This document shows positions 45,101 through 54,100 of a stretch of 64,000 bases of DNA, in pieces; the stretch's first letter is position 1, and every line of letters starts with the position of its first letter. The notes under the pieces were generated by a model. It had not been told where the DNA came from, searched no databases, and saw nothing but the letters and a program-made list of their open reading frames with translations. Source of the DNA: Pyxicephalus adspersus (lineage: Eukaryota > Chordata > Amphibia > Anura > Pyxicephalidae); the NCBI RefSeq assembly GCF_032062135.1, contig NC_092860.1:127015668-127079667 (forward strand), given 5' to 3'. The translations under genes and the position numbers were made by a program.

Positions 45101-48100
45101 AAGAAAGAGCCACAAGTTAAACAAAGCCCAGCTAAGAGGAAGCTGACTCCGCAGAAGAGAGAATCACCGCGGGCCAAGAAACTAGCTTCTGTTTCTAAGC
45201 TGTCAAGTGATTCTGAAAAAACGAGTATAAAACAAGAGAAGCCGGCCTCTGCCAGATCACTGGAATCCGCAGGTGGCAAGACAGAGAGTCTACTTTGGGT
45301 GGATAAATACAGACCAACATCGCTAAAGGGGATCATAGGGCAGCAGGGAGATCAAAGCTGTGCTAATAAGCTTATTAGGTGGCTGAAAGACTGGCACAAA
45401 AACCACTCTGGAGACAAGAAACCTGTTGGTTAGTATGCTTTGTCTTGTGGTAGTATATAAAACCTGGGAACTTCCCCTTCTCTACACGCTGTTCACTCAT
45501 TGAGCACCCCTATGGATCACACAGTATGACTAAGTTCATTTTGAATTATACATACATAAATATTTCTTTGTCAACATGTTTGCAGTATATGTGTACTGTT
45601 ACATCTATTAGTCTCTTACTGTTTTCCCAATGGAACTGTGTTTTAGCAAAATATAACAAATTTGGAGGCAAGGATGACGGATCATCATCTAAAGCAGCCC
45701 TTTTATCTGGTCCACCAGGAGTCGGTAAAACTACAACGGCAGTGCTGGTTTGCGAGGTAAACAGTTTGTACTTCTGATTTTCAGGTTACTTTTTTTTTTG
45801 CTGTACTTTGTAAATTTTTCCCAGTATGGGAATAAAGTGGTGTAGAGGAGTTGATGTTTTTATACATCCCCTGGTTCCACCCCACCTTTCCATTCAATAT
45901 TGGAAACTAAAGGGAATACTTTATACTTAAACTTAATGAGTTAAAGTGTGTGTCACTCTCTCTATGTAATAGTGTTGGGCCATGGAGTCCAAAGCTTACA
46001 CAAGGCATTTGGCCTGAATTATTAAACCTCTCCAAGGCTGGAGAGGATACACTTTCATCAGTGAAGCTGGGTGATCCAAAAAATCTGGAATGTATCAGGT
46101 CCAGAATTAAAAACATTTGCTAGCAAATTACCTTAAGGAATCCATTCTTGGTTTGTTGCATCACCCAGCTTCACTGGTGCAAGTGTATCCTCTCCAGCAT
46201 TACAGAGCGGTATTCCCAAGTGTGGCTTGGGGTGAATTTTCTTTATAGAAAGGGGTAACCCAGAGCCACACTCGGTGTTGAATTGAGGGCTTACTTGGTC
46301 CTCCAAGGGTGACGGCCGGCATCTGTGTCCACTTGGTGATGCCCGGTTTGTGAACGTTGGAGACGCAAGGCCCAGGGGATGCTGATGCTGGCTGGGTCAT
46401 GCGGCGTGTGTGTGTCAGGCAGCAAAATTTAATATTTGACATTTAAAAATACAAAATCTCACTGCCAGGGAGGTTAATAAATCAGGCCCTTTGTGTCCTT
46501 TCCAGGCATCTGAACATTTTGGAGAAGCAAAAGGTAAGTTAGTAATTGTGTTAGTGTAGACTGCACTAATATTGATCAGCATGCGCAAAGCATAGATTTA
46601 TTTTAAGTAACATGAAGAAGTGTAGGAGTGTTTGTAATGTGATGGAATTTGCTTTTGATCTTTCTTAAAATTTGGTCTGTATTTTTTGCATTAGGAACTT
46701 GGCTACAGTTATGTAGAACTAAATGCCAGTGACACTCGCAGCAAAAACAGCATGAAAGAAGTAGTGGCAGAATCTTTGAATAATACCAGCATCAAAGGGT
46801 TTTATTCAGGTAATCTTTTCATGTAAACATTCTTCTATTTAAAGAACATATTAGAATTTATTTTTATACTCGGGTGATCAAAAACCTTCATATGAATACT
46901 TAAATGAATGCTACAAACATAAGAGACTAAAATGATTGTACTTGTAATAATACAAACAGCAGAGGACACCCCTGATAGTTTTCTTGAAGTGTGTTTTTTG
47001 CACATAATTGTGTGCATATTATTATCGTATGAAAAATAAAAGGTGTTACAATCAGTCAATTTTAATATTTTATTAGTAAAAGAATACATGCTAATATTGT
47101 GAAAAACACATCTTATGTCCTTGAATCCATCCAGTCATTCATGAAAAAATAGAACATATTAAAGTCAAAAAAGATTAACAAGGACAGCAGAAATCTAGAA
47201 ACCTTTTTGAATTGGCAAGGATCACGATACACAATTGTGTACCACCTAAACAATATTTTAAAATGTAACCTTCACATTGGCTTATCTCTGTATAAAGCTA
47301 CCAAGCATTAAATTGGAAATAACTGCATTAATAGCAGAACCAAGATTTGCAGTTTTAGCTTTTTAGGGGAATTGTTCTCTCAGAAGAATGCATAAGGTGT
47401 ACAAGGTATTCTGAGAGGGGAAAACATAGATTCCAATTCAGTGATTTAAGCAGAGTTGTGTAATGCTCGTTTCTTGGACAATGTTACTTCACTTGACTCT
47501 GTTTGCGTCTATCAGGGGCGAGTAAGTCTGTAAACAACAAACATGTTCTGATCATGGATGAAGTGGATGGTATGGCAGGAAATGAAGACAGAGGTGGCGT
47601 ACAGGTAAGTCTCTGCTACATCTCCATAGTGATTCCTGTAACTCAGGGGCTCAGTTATTGTATACATATCCATTTATATATTTTAATGGTTTTATTTGAT
47701 CAAAAAAGTTGTTCTATTGGTGTATTTTTTTTAACAGGGACTGGTTTGGATTAGATTATTCTACAATTTAGTAGACATTACTTATAATACTTTATACTTA
47801 TAATACTTTAATACTTATTTATTACTGCCTGTCTATGGTGCATATTCACCCAAGACTAAGCCATTACAGGAACGTGTTTTTAATATTATTTCTACTCCAT
47901 CTGATTTACCTTTAAAACCTGGAAATAACTGCAGTCATGGCAATATAAATGGATTATCTTTTAGGAGGGGTGAGGTGGTCCTGGATGGTTTTCTTTGCAT
48001 ATGATAAAGAAGTAACCTACCTATATTCCACACACAATGCATTCTGTCAGTGAAGTTTGAGCTTCAAAACTTTATTGTGGTTAATTATGTTGCTGATTGT

Positions 48101-51100
48101 TTTAATACCAACATGCTGTGAACTATGCAATATATCACATATTTATTGTACAGAATCCCCCCATTTTTCACATTTCAATCTCTTCTGTTCTGATAAATCT
48201 AGAGGATAGCTGTGAGATTCAAAATGTTTGCTAAAATCAATTTTCTTGGCTTTTTTTCTTTTTTTCTTGGCTTATCTGGCAAATTGATTTTTGCTTTTTA
48301 TGTTTTATTTATTTTCAGGAATTAATCTCTTTGATCAAACAGTCAAAGATCCCCATTATATGCATGTGTAATGATCGGAATCACCCTAAAATCCGGTCGC
48401 TGGCTAACTACTGCTTTGACCTCCGCTTCCAGAGGCCCAGAGTGGAGCAGATTAAGGTGAGGAGATTTTACCTTAATTATCTGTAAAGACTAAGTTTTGT
48501 TATATGTGAATCCCATTGCAAGTGTAAATCTTGGGACCTATTATATTCAGGGAGCAATGATGTCTGTGGCGTTTAAGGAAGGACTGAAAATTCCACCACC
48601 AGCTATGAATGAAATTATCCTTGGGGCCAATCAAGACATTCGGCAGGTGAGACCTGTTACAGGGGAACAGTTCTTCCTCAATCTTCAGTAACTTCAAAGC
48701 GTAACTTTTTTTTTTTTCCCCCCAACAGGTTCTTCATAACCTTAGTATGTGGAGTGCTAGCAATAAGGCCTTGACATATGATGAAGCAAAGAGTAATGCA
48801 AACAATGCCAAAAAGGACATCAAAATAGTAAGTGAGATTCTAGGATGCTCACTCCCTAATGTTAACCAGTTTTCAATAAGATGATTTTAGTTAGGTTGGG
48901 TTAAGGTTTCTAGTTAAGCAAATAACTTATGCTTTAAAGGAACTTCACTGTTCCTTTAGTTGAGCTGTTACAGCTAAACACTTGCAGATATTTTTGCTTA
49001 GACTTGTGTAAGATACAGAGTGAACCTTAGACAATGACCAATTGTCTACAATCACTTTTGAATATAAAGGCAACGTGTGACTTATAAATTGTAATTATTT
49101 TCAGGGTCCTTTTGATGTTGTGCGCAAGGTGTTTGGTAGTGATGGAGACAATTCCCATATGACTCTTATAGACAAGCTGGACCTCTTCTTTCATGACTAC
49201 TCGATGGCACCCCTCTTTGTTCAGGAAAATTATATCCATGTAAAGCCAGCTGCAGCAGGGTGAGGACCATTAAATTGTCTTACTCAGATCCCCTATGTGA
49301 TAGCCTGTGGTCTCATAATCCTATGTTATTTCAGTGGAAACATCAAGAAACACTTACTACTGTTGAGCAAAACAGCTGATAGCATATGTGATGGTGACTT
49401 GGTGGACAGGGCTATCCGCAGTAAGCAGACCTGGAGCCTCCTCCCTACACAGGTATTTTTACTGTAACAGATCGATAGAACATCAACAGTTTATTTTTGT
49501 TCTACTGACATTAAGTCTTTTATATATAAATACTGAAGATCTTATAACAAGGCAATTTAATAGCTGCAATTAATTCTACATTTGTAATACATTGCATGAC
49601 AACGTATTGGCGTAGACTTCTCTGAACAGCCTACAGTATGGTCTCCTTTTTTCTGTGTATGTTTTACGCTGGGTGGCTTTATAGAATACGTAAGGTGTCA
49701 TTCCTACTTAAGACCATTTTGTTGTGAGCAGGAATTTTCATTTTTGACGGCAAACAACTCCTATTATAAGCTGTACAAATAATGGTAAACTATATTTACC
49801 AATAACAAAGGAACAAAGACACGTATTTTCGCCTACCATAATCTGGGTATTGCAAAGTCTAATCTGTAGTGCAGCAGTAGCTTCTAACATAATAATTTCA
49901 TGATTTTTAGAAATGTAAACCCTAAAAAAAGGGAATGTGGAGGGAACCATGGAGGGGTAACAGACCAAATATATACAAAAAAAGAAAAAACAAAGGAAAT
50001 GTGATATAGGTGAAACAGACAAGAATATACCTCTTGGGGCAAAGCCTTTGACACTACATTAGCATGGTGGTCAGAATGCCTCTTACATTGCGGACCAGTG
50101 GGAAGAATGTCACTCTTACGGATAGCCAAACAGGTCATTAGTTTCACTGAAACTGACTTAAGGGGCGCAAACTGCTCTTTGCTCAGTGAACCCCTAGCAA
50201 CCTCTGGAGGAACCCTGGTTGAAATTCACTGATATTCTCTATCTGGATAATGCAGCCACAGGTCTGAGGGTTAGTCTGTGATGGAAGCTGACATACAAAG
50301 ACTTGTACACCTATAAGAATTAAAATCTGTTGATCAGGACAAAAGACAATTTGCCTTTTTAGAAGTAGATCATCATTGGTAGTTTTTTTTTTTAATTTAT
50401 TTGTTTATTTTTCATTTTAGGCAATCTATGCCAGTGTCCTGCCTGGAGAATTGATGAGAGGTTACATGTCTCAGTTTCCAAATTTTCCTAGCTGGCTTGG
50501 GAAATATTCTTCTACTGGGAAATACGATCGTATCACTCAGGAGCTGGCTATGCATACGTCTCTGAGGTAAATCTGCAAACTGATCTCTGGTCAAAAAATA
50601 GGACCTCTGCTTCCCAATCCCCAAATGCTGGCAAAAAAAGCCTAGTCTAAAAAGCATTTTTTACTTATTCAAAGCCCAAGTCTTTGTTCTGTGTACAGTG
50701 GGCAGGGTCCTTCTTTTTAAGGGTCCAGAAGAGGATACGAACAGTGATGGAAGCACCCGGGGACAATGGTGGGTGCATTTGCAGCGCTGAATCTGTTCCC
50801 CTAATTTAGAAATGGTGCCGGCAAATTTAGGCGAGTATATCTTCCTTTAAAATGAAAAAAAAAATACATTTAGAATAAGTTAGAAAGAGGTGGGAATTGG
50901 GAACGGGAAGAGGTCGGGTTTTTTCTGGAGGTGAACTTTTAAGTCTTTATACACTTGATAACAGTGGTATATTTTGATTGGTGCAAGGAATATATGTAAT
51001 ATATTAATCGTGATTAAACTTTCTCAGAACACGGACAAGTAAGAGTGCTTTGAATCTGGATTACCTACCCTATTTAAGGGACAGGCTGGTACAGCCACTT

Positions 51101-54100
51101 ATAAACCTGGGCACAGAAGGAGTGCAGGAAGTGGTGGATCTGATGGACACATATTACTTAATGAAAGAAGACTTTGACAACATTATGGAGATCTGCAGCT
51201 GGGGTGGAAAACCAAGCCCCTTCTCCCAAGTTGATTCCAAGGTGAGAATTGGTGTTGACAAGAAGGAAAAAGGACAATAACAAAGTCAGTATAATGCTTG
51301 TGAAACATTGCTAACACTGGAGCAAATGAAAACCCTAACCAGAAAATGTATGTTTGTTGGTTTGCCAAAGGATATCAACTTTTTGCTTTTAATTACATCT
51401 TATCTTTGGGCTCACTACACTAGATTTGAAAAATCTAGTTCCTGAGGTTAGCTATGAAATATATATATATAATCTGTAATTGCCCTTACATTAATGGCTG
51501 AAAACATTCTCTGTAGGAATTGGTAGATATGCAAAGTGTGAGCAGTTATATTCTCTAGAAAGATAAAAAGAATAGTGGAAATGCTGCCAGTGAGAAAACT
51601 TACACAGTACCTGACTGATCTATTGATTCTATGATATATGTTTATATACTTCTATTCTTCTACCACAGGTTAAGAGCTCTTTTACACGCAGCTATAACAA
51701 AGAGTCTCATCTCACCCCATACTCTCTGCAAATGGTAAAAGCCACAAAACGAGAGACTGCCACACCGCTGGAGTCTGAGTATGGCGAGGATGTGAATCCT
51801 GAAGACAATCAAGCTGAAGAAAATGAAGATGATGTAGGCGTAGATGCCATGATCAAGGTAACGCATATCAGTTATCAATCAAGTGCTCATTTCTTCAGTA
51901 AGATGGACCTGATTTGTTTTTTTAAGAATTTGCTTATGGCAGCCAATAGATCAGTGTATCGGTTTAAACGGAACCCCTGACAAACTAAAAAAATTAAATT
52001 TATTCTTTCCTTTATGAAAAAATAATTTATTGTATTTTTTAAAAAGAAAATTAGCCTTAGTAACTAAATTTGATTTAGTATCGCCCTGGGAGAGGGAGAA
52101 GTAGCACAAGGAGAGTCGGTTGTACTGCATTGATCATGTGATATCAGATCATGGAAGGAAAGAGCAGAGTAATGGACAAAATCATGAAGCTCATCGGTCT
52201 ATTACTTCTTTCATTCACAGTCCAGTGTTTGTGTCGATTTTGATGGCTTCAAACTCATAAAAGGTGACTTTTGTTTGCTGTTGGCAATCAATGCTGTTAC
52301 ATGGTCTCTGCACCATGCTCATGTTTTATTAGTTTAGAACAAAAAAAACTTATACAATGCAAGTTTTACTGTGAATGATCTCGAAATTTTATTCAGATTG
52401 ATACATAAAGTAAATGACGCAATAGGAAAGTCATTAACAATTAAAATATTGTAATGTTAGTATAATAAATACAAGTTTTAAAGAAGTAGATGATCATTAA
52501 AAACAAAACAATAAAATATTACTCTATGCCAGTGTTTCTTAACCAGAATTCCCCCAGGGGTTGCTAGGGATTTCTCGATCAACCAGCAATTTTTTTTGAT
52601 CACTAACACTAGTGAACTTTTTGGCTTTCTGTAAGGGTGACATTGTTTCCACTGACCAATAATGTAAAAGACATTCTTCCTACTGACCACCATTCTAATA
52701 TACTGTGGGCTGTGGATGTAGAAATTATAGGGAGGGGTTCCCTGACTATCTGAAAGTTATTTCAAGGGTTTCCCCCATGTTAAAAAGGTCCAGAAAAGCT
52801 GTTTGTACGCTAATGGCAGCCCTAGATGTGACCCCCTTTACCCTCAGCTACAATGTGCTATATTTGGTTCATTATATTTTATATTGTACTAAAGTAATAA
52901 CCTGCAAATACCCCAAGCAATATGTGGTTCCATAATAATTCTCATTAAAACAAAACAAGGTCTTAAGCTTCAGGGAAATCAAACCTTCTTTATTTTGTTA
53001 TTTAATTTGGAGAGAGATAATCTATAGCTATAGCCAGCACATGACCCTGGGGACATCGGATGTGTAAAATATACCAACCTATGGCAACAACACAGATCAT
53101 ACTTTGTTAGGTTAATGGATTACACTGCTGAGGTTGCTGCACAACATTTCTGCTCTGTTAAGAGGATTTTCTTGTGATTTTGCTTTACACTACCGCTGTA
53201 AAATCCTGCTCTTTCTCCATAACTGGATGGACCATCATTTTGACAAAATGGCCCTTTTAATGGCTTTAGACTATTTATAAGGCTGGGACACTAGGTTTGT
53301 GTAAAACCTTCGTAGAATGTTAAGCCATCTTTATTAAAGCCTGGAGGAGATAGACTATCATAGAGGTAGAACCTGGGTGATCGAGCAAACCTGGAATGGA
53401 TTTCTTAAAATTGTATTCTATTAGCTGACAAATGCTTTCAGTCCTGGACCAGATCCAGGTTTGCTGGATCTCCCACAGCAGTTTATCCTCTGTCTTGAAG
53501 AACTTTTATAAATCTGGCTCAGCGTTGGTGAATTTATAGTGTAATGACAAGCAGTGTATAGGATAATGTAAATTTATATGCCCGCGAGGACACGTTTTTT
53601 CAATACATATGCAGGCTGGTTCTGCACAGTGACTGTGCTTTACTGTTCATCTCACTTATTACATTTCTGTGCAGTAGTCTGGGTGGTGGGAAGGGGATGG
53701 GGCTCTAGCACCTCAGAGAAATGTCATCCAAGGTTCCATTTGATCCAGAAAGTGTAAGCTTACTATGGCTACAAAGGGCGGCTGTAGAAGAATTTTGTAG
53801 TGGAGCAGATTTTAATTTAGTTTTTCAGGCCTCCTTTAATATGTCTGTGCCTGCAGCAGTCATCCATATTGGGAGCCCCTGCCAATTACACTTAAGGATC
53901 TATATATTAAGCTTTTCTTGGCTGCTATTTACTGTGAGTGCTAACTGTAGTACCTCATATTCGCTAAATGGAAGCTTCTAAAATCTGTATAGAGAATGCC
54001 AACAAGAAGGTAAAATTATCCAAATGCTATTCTCAAAGAAAATAAGCTGTAATAGTTTCTTTTGTATGCTCTGCTTCTTTCTTTGCTAATCTTCTGTATT

